A DNA stretch of 44,086 nt. Origin: an uncultured Verrucomicrobia subdivision 3 bacterium. GTDB taxonomy: Bacteria; Verrucomicrobiota; Verrucomicrobiia; Limisphaerales; UBA11358. Where the stretch lies: NCBI GenBank assembly GCA_903944085.1, contig CAJAQO010000017.1, forward strand, positions 1 to 44,086, in the 5' to 3' direction. Numbering within the stretch: position 1 is the stretch's first letter; each line of letters begins with the position of its first letter. The position numbers and the translations under genes are program-made. The notes under the pieces are model-generated. The model saw only the letters and a list, made by a program, of their open reading frames with translations, searched no databases and was not told the DNA's origin. This document shows positions 15,651-24,290 of this stretch, one piece after another.

Positions 15651-18600
15651 TCACGGTTTGCGCAGGCGATAAAAGACATCTTTCTGTGCTGGATTGATCG
15701 TCACGTTCAAGCTGGTGACGGACTGTGAACCGGGGATGTCGAACCAATAATTGGTGCCAGCCAGGCTCACGCTGTTGGATTGGGCAATCCAGCCGAGATG
15801 ATCCGCCGGCCAACCCAAGGTGAGCACGCCGCCGCTCACGCTGAAGGTGATGTTGGTGGGATTCGACGCGATGGTGGAGGCCAGCACGGTGATGCTGCCG
15901 GCAGCACTGGTCAAGGTGTCAGCACCGGTAACTCCAGTCCAGACCGCCGGGAAGTTGGCGGGATAACTCGCCGCCAGCGTGGCGTAGGGATAAGTGCCGC
16001 CGTTCAATGTGGCGCCGTTGATGATGACGTTTTGAAACACGTCATTCTGCGTGAGATTCATGCGGCCGTTCAAGATGAGCGTGCCGTTGGTGTTGTTGAG
16101 GGGATAGGTGGTTTGCAGCGCGGCGTTGGTGCCCACGGTGATGATGTTGGTGCCCAGCGCGCCGGGCGTGCTGCCGACGAGCGTGCCGGCCTCGACGTTC
16201 CAAGTGCCGTTGAAGGTATTGTTGGTGCCGGCAATGTTCAGCGCCGTCGCTGCGGTGGTTTGGAAGGTGGCGTTGGCCCAGCCGATGTAATCCATCGTGC
16301 CGCTGCCGGTGAGGGTGGCGCTGATGGTGACGGAGCGTCCGCCGGTGGAACTCAGCCCGGCAATCGGCGTGTTGGCTAGAACATTCATTTCCGTGCCGCC
16401 GATGATGTGGTTGCCGTTATTGTCGGTGAAGGAAAGAATTTCACCGCCGTTCATCACCAGCTTCGTGTAAGCCGAGCCGGTGCCTTTCAAGATCAGCGCA
16501 CCGAGCGTGGCGGTGGCCGGGCTGGAGTTGAACCCGCCGTCGCCAAGAACATTCAGGAGGTTGCCCGGAAACTGCGCAATGGAACCAACATTGGGCGTGC
16601 GCAAGCCGGCGGCGGGCACGATAAAATAAATGCTGCCCGGCTTGCTCACGGCGGATAGGGATGCCGCCAAGCCATCGCTCCAAGCGGAGCCGGTGTTCCA
16701 ATCGCTGCCCGCGGCTTCCACCGTCGAGTTGGTGATATTCTCCGCCGGGCCAACCGGGTTCACGGTCAGCGTGGCCACGGAACTGGTCACCACACCGAAG
16801 TTATTGGTGACCACCAGCACAAAGTTGGTGGCGTCCGCTAAGGCAAGATTGCTGATGACCAAGCTGGCGGAAGTGGCGCCGCTGATGCGGCCGCCGTTGA
16901 CAATGTTGGCGTAAGCGCCCACGCCGTCGAAAGTCATCCATTGATAACTCAAGGGCTGCGTGCCGCTGGCAGGCGCGCTGATCGTGGCGGTTTGCTGCGC
17001 GTAAAGGGATTGCGAAACCGGCTGCGATACGATCACCGGTGGGAAGTTCGAAACGCCCGAAGCCGCGCCGTAGATGGTCTCCAATTGGCGCTGGGTCAAG
17101 GCCGATGCGTAGATCGCCGCGCCATAAAGCGAGCCGTTGAATTCGCGGTTCCCGGTGCTGATATTGTCCGCGCCGACTAAGGTGTTGCCGGAGAAACTTT
17201 GAACGACATGCGTGTAAGGATTCGAAGCCGACAACAGGCCGTTGGTATTGAAGATATAGACCGTGGCATTGGTTGGCGTAATTACCAAGGCGACATAGGA
17301 CCATACTCCAGACGGCGGAGCGATCTGTGAATTCCAACCATAAGTGCCGGCTTCATTGTTCCAAGTGTAGCCCAACGCGGGATTGCCGTTAATGTCCGTG
17401 CCGCCGGAGATGTTCAGTCCGGCAACCGTGCTTCCGTTGCGGCAAAATACTATGCCCGAGAACGCCGCCGGCGTGCTGGGATTGATCCAAGCCGTAAGAG
17501 TAACCGTGTTGGTATTCAAATTCAGCGGCGGAATCGTTACTTGGGAATTAGTGACGAAACCCTGGGACTGAAGCGCCGTTGTCGTCGAACTAAAGCCGGG
17601 GAACCCACTGCTCGAAGTCGGCCCGGTTATGCCGTTGAAGCCGTTTTGCGCTGAAACACCATATACTCCATCCAAGTCGCCGGCATAGTCGAAGGCAATG
17701 GCCGTGCCGGTCGAAGGATCGTTGGTCTCTTGCATCATATACAGAGCGGACGGTCCAGCCGCGACCGCGGCCGCTTCGTAATTGGTTGGCGACAAAATCG
17801 TCAGCAGCGCCGGACTGCTCGTGATGGAACCGCTGATGTTGGTGATGATCACATCATAATTGGCCGCGTCGTTGGTGGAGGCGCTTGAAATGTGCATGGT
17901 GGCGGTGGCGGTGCCAACTAAGTTGCTGCCGTCCGCCAAAGGCACGCCGTTTTTTCGCCAGTTATAAGCCAGGCCGGCTGAATTGGTCAATTGCAGCGCG
18001 ACGGAGAAATGTGCCTTGTAACCTGGATAAGCGCTATCGGGCGCGGGCTGGCTGACTATGACCGGAACCAGCACCATGCTGGTGATGACCAAATCAATGG
18101 ACTTGGCCGCGGTGTTATTGGTGAGATAGCCCAGCGGACTTGACGTGGCTGGCAGCGTGACCCCAAGGGCGGTCAAATTATTTCCGCCATCCACCAAGCC
18201 GGGAGCCGCCGTCGTGTATTTGATGACACGAACGGAAGCGGGCAGCGAGTTAATCGTGGGCAGCGCCGTGAGATTGATGGTGCTGGCCGCGCCGACGGTG
18301 CCGATGGTGCCGACACTGAGGTTAGTGGTGGCGAGATTCGCGATCAAAGTGCTGTTGTTGAACGTCAATGCGCCGGCGATGGAAAGTTGCGTCGCCGCCC
18401 CGGAAACATCCAACGTCGCCCCGGCATTGTTGGAAATGGACGAACTGCTGTTGATGGAACCGGCGTTGGTCAAAATCAGCGTGCCGGCGTTGATGACGGT
18501 GTTGCCAGTGTAAGTGTTCGCCAGCGGCAGCGTGAGTGTGCCGCTGCCTTGCGAAATCAAACCGCCCGCGCCGGAGAGAACATTGTTGATCGTCACTGCA

Positions 18601-21600
18601 TTTCCGTTGTTGTCAAAGGTCAGCTTGCCGGAAATCAGGTTCACCGCGTTCGTGCCGCTGGTGTTCGTGAAGCCGAGGAAAAAATTTGCCGTGGCGGTCA
18701 GCGCCTGAATGCCGCCGCTGTTCACGTTGATGGTGCCGAGGCCCGCGCCTTTGCTGAATCCATTCACCGAACAGACGCCGCCATTCAAGTTCACCGTGCC
18801 GACATTGCCGACCAAGTCCGCCACGCGGATGACCGTGCCGTTGTAGAAACTGGCATTGTCCTGCAGCGTCAACGAACCTTGCCCGGTGCCGTTGTTGCCG
18901 ATGACCACGATGTTCGCCGCGGTGGAACCATTATTCCAATAGGCGTTGTTCTCAAGCAGCAAGCCGCCGGAGCCGCTATTGTTGCCGCCAATCCACAAGG
19001 CGTCCACCGGATTTTGCGAGCCGCCCGTCTGGTTCTGATAAACCTGCGCATTGCCGGAGACCGTGAGCAGGTTGTTCGTATTCTCCGCCGACGCCGAACC
19101 AATGACGACTTTGGGCAAATACGCGGTTGCATTGCCGCCGATGTTATACACGCCGTTCGCGCCGGCGATGCGCGTGTCAGTGGTCACGGTGGTGGTGCCG
19201 TCCTGAATGATCAACGTTGTGTTGTCGGTCACCAACTGCAAGTTCGCGATCGTCGTCGTGGCATTGGTGATGGCCAGCGTGCCGCCGGCGGTCAACTGAA
19301 CAGTGTTGAGGCTGGAGTTATTGCCGGTGAGCGTCAGCATGTTTGTGCCGGCTTTAAAGAGGTTGGCTCCGCCGCTGAAATTACCGCCGTAAGTGGTCGG
19401 CTGATTGTTGCCGCCGACCGTGATAGCGACGGGTGAACTCGCGGCGTTCAACATCGAAATGTCGCCGGTGCCGGCCAAGCCGCCGAGCGTCGCCGCCGTG
19501 ACACTGCTCGCGAACGCCAGGCTGTTCGGAAGATTGTTGCTCACGGTGCTGTTTTGCAGCGCCGACGTATTGCCAATAATCAACTGGCCGTTGTTGATGG
19601 CCGAAACGCCGGTAAGCGTGCTGGCGCCGGTGAGGGTGACCGTGCCGCTGCCGTTTTGCGCGATGGCACCGGGACCGGAAATGGTATTTGCCACCGTCGC
19701 GTTGTCCGTGCGGTTGAAGACGAGCGTCGCGCTGTTGGTGATCGCGGCGGAGCCCAGATCGCCGCCGGCATCGTTGTTGCCCAATTGAACCGCGCCAGAG
19801 TTGATGGAGATGGTCGAGAAAGAATTTGCCGCCGTGTTGTCCAGAACGAAAGTGCCGCTGCCGTTCTTCGTCAGAATTCCGCCGCCAGCAACGCCGAAAT
19901 TGCCAGCGAGAATGTAAGTCTTCGTGGCGCTGTTGCTCACCACGCTAGGCGAGTGCGTGCCGGTCAGCGTCACCGTGATCGGGCTGCTGCCGGTGGCACT
20001 GTCATCAAACGCCACGGATGCGCCTTCGACATAATTCGTCGGGCCGACGCCGGAAAGCAAATTCCAGTTGAGTGAAGTGGTGTCCCAGTTGTTGTTGCCG
20101 ACGGCCCATTTCACTGGCTGCGATGCCTGCGCGTAAATCAGTTTCAACTGCTTGGCAGTCGTGTCATTAGTCAACGTCGGAACATAACCCGCCACCGCCG
20201 GCACCGAACCAACCACAAAACTGCCGGAGCCGCTGATCGAGCCGTAGCTCATTAGTAAATAAATGTTCGGCCCGGTCAAGCCGCTGCCGGTCACGTTCAC
20301 AGTCACCGTTCCGTTCAAATTCAAAGGCCCACTGACCGTCACTGCGGGAATGGTGGTGCTGGCGTTGGCGTTCAAAGTAAAATTGTTTGTAAGGCTGCCG
20401 GCAGTTCCCAGCGTGAGGCTGCTGTTGGCCAGCGACGCTCCCGATGCGTTGACCTGCACTTCCAACGCTGCGCCGTCCGCCAGGGTGTAAGCGCCCGCGC
20501 CACTGCTCGCGGTGGTGGTGATCAGCTTGCCGGCGCTTACAACGGTCGGGCCGTTGTAAGTGTTCGCGTTGGTCAAAGAGAGCGAGCCACTCGCGACGGA
20601 GCTGGTCACGATCAGGCCGCCGTCGGTGACGTTGTCGCCGCTGAGCGTGCTATGCAAGAGCGGTTGGCCGATAATGATCGGCGTGCCGTTGACATCAATA
20701 GTTGAAGCTGTATTGCGGACATTAGCCCTGGTTAATCCGTTCATGAACGCATTGGTGAGAGCCGACACGCCGGGGTTGACCGCCTTGAGCGTGCCGCCGT
20801 TGAAGTTGAAAATGCTCACCGAGCTGGCGGTGGTTTTGATTTGTTGGGCAATGATGGTGCCACCGTTGAGATTGTTCGTGGCGACACACGTTGCGGCGGA
20901 ACCGTTGCCAAGGACGATCGGCGTCTTGGGCACGTTCAAAGTGCCGCTCACGACCGTCACCGTGCCGGTTGAAGCCGCCGCCGCACCCAGCACAAAACTC
21001 GCGCTGCCGGTGTTGTTGAAGGTGCCGCCTTCAATGCTCAAGATGCCGGATGAACCCGAAGTATAACCGATCCGCACCGCACTGCCGGCGCCGGTATGCG
21101 AGGCCATGCCGCCCGTCAATACGCGCAGGGTTGATCCGGGCGCACCGTCCACCGCGAAGGCAACGGGATTGGGCTGGGTGATTGTTCCGCCGTTGGCGAT
21201 GATCAACTGGCCGGCGAGCGTCGTGCCCTGATTGACATAACTTCCGTTGGCAGTGATGCTCAAGGTAATGTTGGTGCCAATGACCGCAGTCTTGCCCGAA
21301 GCTACATTCGCCGCGGCAGTCGCAGTCGTCGTAATCGTCACCGGCACGCTGCTGGTCAAACTGTAGCCGGAGTTGGTGAAAAAAATCCCCGTCGCGGAAA
21401 GATTTCCCGGCACGCTAATTCCATAAGAACCATCCACGCCGGCAAAAATGGCGGTATTGCCATTCGTCCACGTCGAGTTTCCTGTCGTGCCGGTGCCGTT
21501 GTTCCAATTATTAACCGTCGTCGTGTCCCAAGTGCCAAAGACCGGCACGGCGATTGAGCCAGCGGGTCCGGTCCAGCTCTGATTAATCGCGAAGGCAGAT

Positions 21601-21716
21601 TGGGCAAGCACCAGCGCGAAAAAAACCGCGACCGAACTTTGCAGCCAACATTTTTGAATTGAAGCAGGATTTCCGACCTGGGGGGCGGAAGTCGCGGAAC
21701 GGTTCTGGTTTCTCAT
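15651..21716 (-). CDS. 2021-aa secreted autotransporter-associated beta-strand repeat protein with LamG and Ig domains
   Basis: A signal peptide covers about residues 1-43 (...VAVFFALVLAQSAFA). Residues ~45-1200 are a Gly/Asn/Thr-rich beta-strand region with many autotransporter-associated (PATR-type) units, for example LTLPLANTYTGNTVINAGTL, LTKNGSGTFVL and AQNGSGTVTLTGASTL. An Ig-like domain (~1215-1305) comes next. A LamG/concanavalin-like domain follows (~1310-1550; ALYMMQETN, then LYGAAIYASALTQRQLETIYG), then a second Ig-like domain (~1550-1640) and further beta repeats. The C-terminus ends ...DVFYRLRKP as in other secreted proteins of this lineage. There is no C-terminal beta-barrel, so it is not a classical autotransporter. 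The likely role is in the cell envelope or adhesion. A TTACAC-N4-GTGTAA palindrome lies 165 bp upstream. Confidence 0.88.
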   Translation of the reverse strand: MRNQNRSATSAPQVGNPASIQKCWLQSSVAVFFALVLAQSAFAINQSWTGPAGSIAVPVFGTWDTTTVNNWNNGTGTTGNSTWTNGNTAIFAGVDGSYGISVPGNLSATGIFFTNSGYSLTSSVPVTITTTATAAANVASGKTAVIGTNITLSITANGSYVNQGTTLAGQLIIANGGTITQPNPVAFAVDGAPGSTLRVLTGGMASHTGAGSAVRIGYTSGSSGILSIEGGTFNNTGSASFVLGAAAASTGTVTVVSGTLNVPKTPIVLGNGSAATCVATNNLNGGTIIAQQIKTTASSVSIFNFNGGTLKAVNPGVSALTNAFMNGLTRANVRNTASTIDVNGTPIIIGQPLLHSTLSGDNVTDGGLIVTSSVASGSLSLTNANTYNGPTVVSAGKLITTTASSGAGAYTLADGAALEVQVNASGASLANSSLTLGTAGSLTNNFTLNANASTTIPAVTVSGPLNLNGTVTVNVTGSGLTGPNIYLLMSYGSISGSGSFVVGSVPAVAGYVPTLTNDTTAKQLKLIYAQASQPVKWAVGNNNWDTTSLNWNLLSGVGPTNYVEGASVAFDDSATGSSPITVTLTGTHSPSVVSNSATKTYILAGNFGVAGGGILTKNGSGTFVLDNTAANSFSTISINSGAVQLGNNDAGGDLGSAAITNSATLVFNRTDNATVANTISGPGAIAQNGSGTVTLTGASTLTGVSAINNGQLIIGNTSALQNSTVSNNLPNSLAFASSVTAATLGGLAGTGDISMLNAASSPVAITVGGNNQPTTYGGNFSGGANLFKAGTNMLTLTGNNSSLNTVQLTAGGTLAITNATTTIANLQLVTDNTTLIIQDGTTTVTTDTRIAGANGVYNIGGNATAYLPKVVIGSASAENTNNLLTVSGNAQVYQNQTGGSQNPVDALWIGGNNSGSGGLLLENNAYWNNGSTAANIVVIGNNGTGQGSLTLQDNASFYNGTVIRVADLVGNVGTVNLNGGVCSVNGFSKGAGLGTINVNSGGIQALTATANFFLGFTNTSGTNAVNLISGKLTFDNNGNAVTINNVLSGAGGLISQGSGTLTLPLANTYTGNTVINAGTLILTNAGSINSSSSISNNAGATLDVSGAATQLSIAGALTFNNSTLIANLATTNLSVGTIGTVGAASTINLTALPTINSLPASVRVIKYTTAAPGLVDGGNNLTALGVTLPATSSPLGYLTNNTAAKSIDLVITSMVLVPVIVSQPAPDSAYPGYKAHFSVALQLTNSAGLAYNWRKNGVPLADGSNLVGTATATMHISSASTNDAANYDVIITNISGSITSSPALLTILSPTNYEAAAVAAGPSALYMMQETNDPSTGTAIAFDYAGDLDGVYGVSAQNGFNGITGPTSSSGFPGFSSTTTALQSQGFVTNSQVTIPPLNLNTNTVTLTAWINPSTPAAFSGIVFCRNGSTVAGLNISGGTDINGNPALGYTWNNEAGTYGWNSQIAPPSGVWSYVALVITPTNATVYIFNTNGLLSASNPYTHVVQSFSGNTLVGADNISTGNREFNGSLYGAAIYASALTQRQLETIYGAASGVSNFPPVIVSQPVSQSLYAQQTATISAPASGTQPLSYQWMTFDGVGAYANIVNGGRISGATSASLVISNLALADATNFVLVVTNNFGVVTSSVATLTVNPVGPAENITNSTVEAAGSDWNTGSAWSDGLAASLSAVSKPGSIYFIVPAAGLRTPNVGSIAQFPGNLLNVLGDGGFNSSPATATLGALILKGTGSAYTKLVMNGGEILSFTDNNGNHIIGGTEMNVLANTPIAGLSSTGGRSVTISATLTGSGTMDYIGWANATFQTTAATALNIAGTNNTFNGTWNVEAGTLVGSTPGALGTNIITVGTNAALQTTYPLNNTNGTLILNGRMNLTQNDVFQNVIINGATLNGGTYPYATLAASYPANFPAVWTGVTGADTLTSAAGSITVLASTIASNPTNITFSVSGGVLTLGWPADHLGWIAQSNSVSLAGTNYWFDIPGSQSVTSLNVTINPAQKDVFYRLRKP

Positions 21717-22209
21717 AGATCGGATTTGGCGTCAGGTTGTTTCGTTTTGCTGGTGTCGAGTAACAGCCCAGACATCATTCGCAACGAATTCAAAGCGCCA
21801 ATTCACGGCGGCGTTCCAGTTGCGACGATACAGCTTGGGCTGGAGGTAAGACAATCGCACAGCCGCAGCGGAGGCGTCCATTACACTTTCGTGTAACGGC
21901 GGAATAATCCGATGAGTCATTCGGGGGCAACTTGCCTGGGCTCGATTTCACTTCGCGACCAAACACAAAATCCAATTCGAGTCGCAATAACCAGCCATAG
22001 CACGAATAATGCTGGCGTTCTCGTATAACCAGAAACACCCGCAAATTACGGCATTTTTAAAACAGGACGCCGCAATTATACGAAGCGCCATAATGCTGCC
22101 CTGCCGCAGAGGTATTTTCGGCTCGCGTTGCCACAACGCGCGCCAGAAACCACGGTTTTGCACATTGCATTTGCGCTGAAGCAAGAGATTTGACGCAGCA
22201 ACCGCCAAT
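21717..22209. other. Intergenic region upstream of the 2021-aa gene
   Basis: No credible gene is seen; the reading frames here are rich in Cys/Arg/Trp and match nothing known to me. It contains palindrome copy 3 at 21881-21896. Confidence 0.5.
21881..21896. promoter_or_regulatory. TTACRC-N4-GTGTAA palindrome, copy 3
   Basis: TTACACTTTCGTGTAA, with perfect 6-bp arms, centred about 172 bp upstream of the start of the 2021-aa surface-protein gene. The bases just outside (CCA before, CG after) match copy 1. Confidence 0.5.
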
Positions 22210-22767
22210 TTATTCCGACGACTTTGCGATTGAACTACTCCAACCCACAACTTCTCCAACCGCCTCGACGGTGGGAAGCCGTGAATCGCGGCTGGCCTGA
22301 TAAATTTTCGGCCGGCGTAATTTTATCGCGGTATCGTTGGTCGAGCGCAGGACATTTTTCACCAGGCCCAACAAAGTCATGACCGTATAGGGCTTGAATA
22401 ATTTATGGGCGCGCAGAAGCCACGGGTATTGGGACGATTGCACTGGGGGCATCGTTTCTACGGCGATTATAACCGGCAATGGCATGTTGGCCGAACGTAG
22501 CTTTTTGACCAGACCAACGCCGCTCAAGCCTGGCAGTTCGTTCTCGGTAATCAGAAGATTGTAGCTATTGGTTTGCATCTCCAGCCACCCGGCATCGCCA
22601 TCTGCGGCGATGCCCACCTCGTAACCATGCCGCCGCAGTCCTTCAACATTTAGCCAACAAATGTCAGCATCGCCATTCACAACGAGAATGCGATAAGGCG
22701 GATTCGTCTGGCATTGCAAGGGAAAGCCAGCGGTTGCTCCATCTTGCGAGGTTTTGATTTTACTCAT
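22210..22767 (-). CDS. Atypical receiver-domain protein with Glu at the phosphosite
   Basis: The protein is 185 aa with a CheY-like fold at about residues 25-140 and no recognised output domain. The strand normally carrying the phospho-acceptor Asp reads LLITENELPGLSG, which puts E75 four residues before the Pro, where Asp is usual. The N-terminal acidic pair is also altered (VVNGDAD). The conserved Lys remains (K125 in LFKPY). This is either a phosphorylation-independent pseudo-receiver or a Glu-locked active mimic (inference). It lies downstream of the PAS kinase gene on the same strand but has its own palindrome (site 4), which ends 38 bp upstream of the ATG. Confidence 0.82.
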   Translation of the reverse strand: MSKIKTSQDGATAGFPLQCQTNPPYRILVVNGDADICWLNVEGLRRHGYEVGIAADGDAGWLEMQTNSYNLLITENELPGLSGVGLVKKLRSANMPLPVIIAVETMPPVQSSQYPWLLRAHKLFKPYTVMTLLGLVKNVLRSTNDTAIKLRRPKIYQASRDSRLPTVEAVGEVVGWSSSIAKSSE

Positions 22768-22805
22768 TTCCTAGGAATATTCTCCGGAAAGTCTTCCTAG
22801 CGATA

Positions 22806-22821
22806 TGGGGTATTCACCCCA
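22806..22821. promoter_or_regulatory. Palindromic operator candidate, site 4 (TGGGGTATTCACCCCA)
   Basis: It is identical to site 2. It lies 38 bp upstream of the receiver-protein ATG and 70 bp after the end of the PAS kinase gene, so it marks a separate promoter for the receiver gene. Confidence 0.6.
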
Positions 22822-22891
22822 GCAAACTCGATCAAATCTGGCTTGACCATGTGATCTTCCGCGAGCAGAACAGTGATTCACTCTTAAGTGT

Positions 22892-24265
22892 TCAAGCATT
22901 GGTTGCAGATGATCGTTTTCCATCCTTTTTTGCGGCTTCGATGGTAGCAGGAATCTGGGCGGTTACGGCGGTGCCATGACCGGGCGTGGATTTGACCGAG
23001 AATTTGCCGCCAACCATCTGCAATCGCTCCCTCATGCCGAGCAATCCCAATCGGCCATTTCCTTTCGTGCGGAGGACACGTTTCACATCGAAAGATTTGC
23101 CGTCGTCGGTTATCGTCAGGCAAATCCAGCCCGGCAGTTTTTTAATTTCAACTGCCACCGCGCTGGCCTGCGCATGGATGGCCACGTTATTGAGGGCTTC
23201 CAGCGCGACACGATAGAGGACGGCACTCTGGCCGATGGGCAGTTGGTTTACCGCCGCGTAGGCAATCAAACGCGCCCGCACGCCTGTCCGCTTCATAAAA
23301 TCCTTCAGACAAGTATGCAGCGCGGGAATCAGTCCCAAATCATCCAAAACCGTCGGGCGCAGTTCCACGGCGAACCGATGCACCATGGCCAGTGATTTTT
23401 CCACCAGACGTTGCGTCTCCTTGATTTTCCGCCGGAGGCTCGCGGGATTGTCCGCCGGCTTTGGCGTCAAGGATGTCAGATGGACACTAATACCCACCAA
23501 TGTTTGCAGGACTGTATCATGCAGTTCGCGGCTGATGCGCTTGCGTTCCGCTTCCTGCGCGAGCAGGATTTCGTGGGACAATTGCCGTAATTGTTGCTCG
23601 CTGGTCTTGAGGGCCTGCTCCAGCTTTTTGCGCCGGATGATTTCCTGCTCCAACTTCCGGTTCGAGGCGGTCACTGCCTCAAGTCGGGACCGGGCTGCCT
23701 CCGCGACCTTGCGCGCGGTGATGTCCATCACGGCGACGCGACATTCCTGTCCGTTGAGCAAGCATTGGGCTTCGATGTTCACGAACCGGAGCGGCTGGCC
23801 TTGGCAGGCAAGCTCAAAATCACCGGCTTGTTTGTTCTGGCCCGCAAAAACGTGTTCCAGAAAGGCGCTGAACGCCGGACGAAACTTGGCGGAAATCAGC
23901 CGCCCAAAAGACTGCCCCACCAAACGGGAACGTTCGATTCCGACCAGCGTTGCCCCGGTCAGGTTGGCCTGCAGGATGGCACCCGTTGCGGAGAGGGTAA
24001 AATATCCGCTTGGCGCGAAGTCGTAGAGGTCGGTGTAATTATCCAGCGCCACTTCCAGTTCATCCCGCGCTTGCCGCAACTCGGCGTTCTGCATCTCCAG
24101 CTCAATCTGATGGACCTGCAATTCATGGAGCAGCCGTTTGGCGTCGGCGTCGGACGTTGGAACCACTGCGGTGGACCGCTGGTGTCGTGGCCGCTCGCGC
24201 AACCGGTCTTCGGCGCGGCGGCGCAGTTGAGCGGGCTGGTCAGCGGTTGGCGGCTTGAGCTTCAT
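22892..24265 (-). CDS. Soluble PAS-domain histidine kinase (HisKA_3 type)
   Basis: The protein is 457 aa with no membrane span, so it is cytoplasmic. An N-terminal coiled segment (HELQVHQIELEMQNAELRQA) leads into a PAS domain (~80-190; YDFAPSGYFTLSATGAILQA, ending VAVMDITARK). The HisKA_3 box RKRISRELHDTVLQTL has H249, and the HATPase domain shows EALNNVAIHA, TDDGKSFD and GLLGMRERL. This is the NarL-partner class of kinases, yet the adjacent receiver lacks both a DNA-binding domain and the Asp. It sits 25 bp after the CheB-CheR fusion gene and is probably in the same operon. Confidence 0.9.
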   Translation of the reverse strand: MKLKPPTADQPAQLRRRAEDRLRERPRHQRSTAVVPTSDADAKRLLHELQVHQIELEMQNAELRQARDELEVALDNYTDLYDFAPSGYFTLSATGAILQANLTGATLVGIERSRLVGQSFGRLISAKFRPAFSAFLEHVFAGQNKQAGDFELACQGQPLRFVNIEAQCLLNGQECRVAVMDITARKVAEAARSRLEAVTASNRKLEQEIIRRKKLEQALKTSEQQLRQLSHEILLAQEAERKRISRELHDTVLQTLVGISVHLTSLTPKPADNPASLRRKIKETQRLVEKSLAMVHRFAVELRPTVLDDLGLIPALHTCLKDFMKRTGVRARLIAYAAVNQLPIGQSAVLYRVALEALNNVAIHAQASAVAVEIKKLPGWICLTITDDGKSFDVKRVLRTKGNGRLGLLGMRERLQMVGGKFSVKSTPGHGTAVTAQIPATIEAAKKDGKRSSATNA

Positions 24266-24290
24266 GGCCGAGTGAGTTGCCGGTCACCAG

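Noticed and set aside
18387-19436. 349-codon plus-strand open frame
   Set aside because: It is a shadow of the 2021-aa beta-repeat gene with composition typical of antisense translation.
21948-22259. 103-codon minus-strand frame upstream of the 2021-aa gene
   Set aside because: It overlaps the end of the receiver-protein gene and its Cys/Trp/Arg-rich sequence matches no family.
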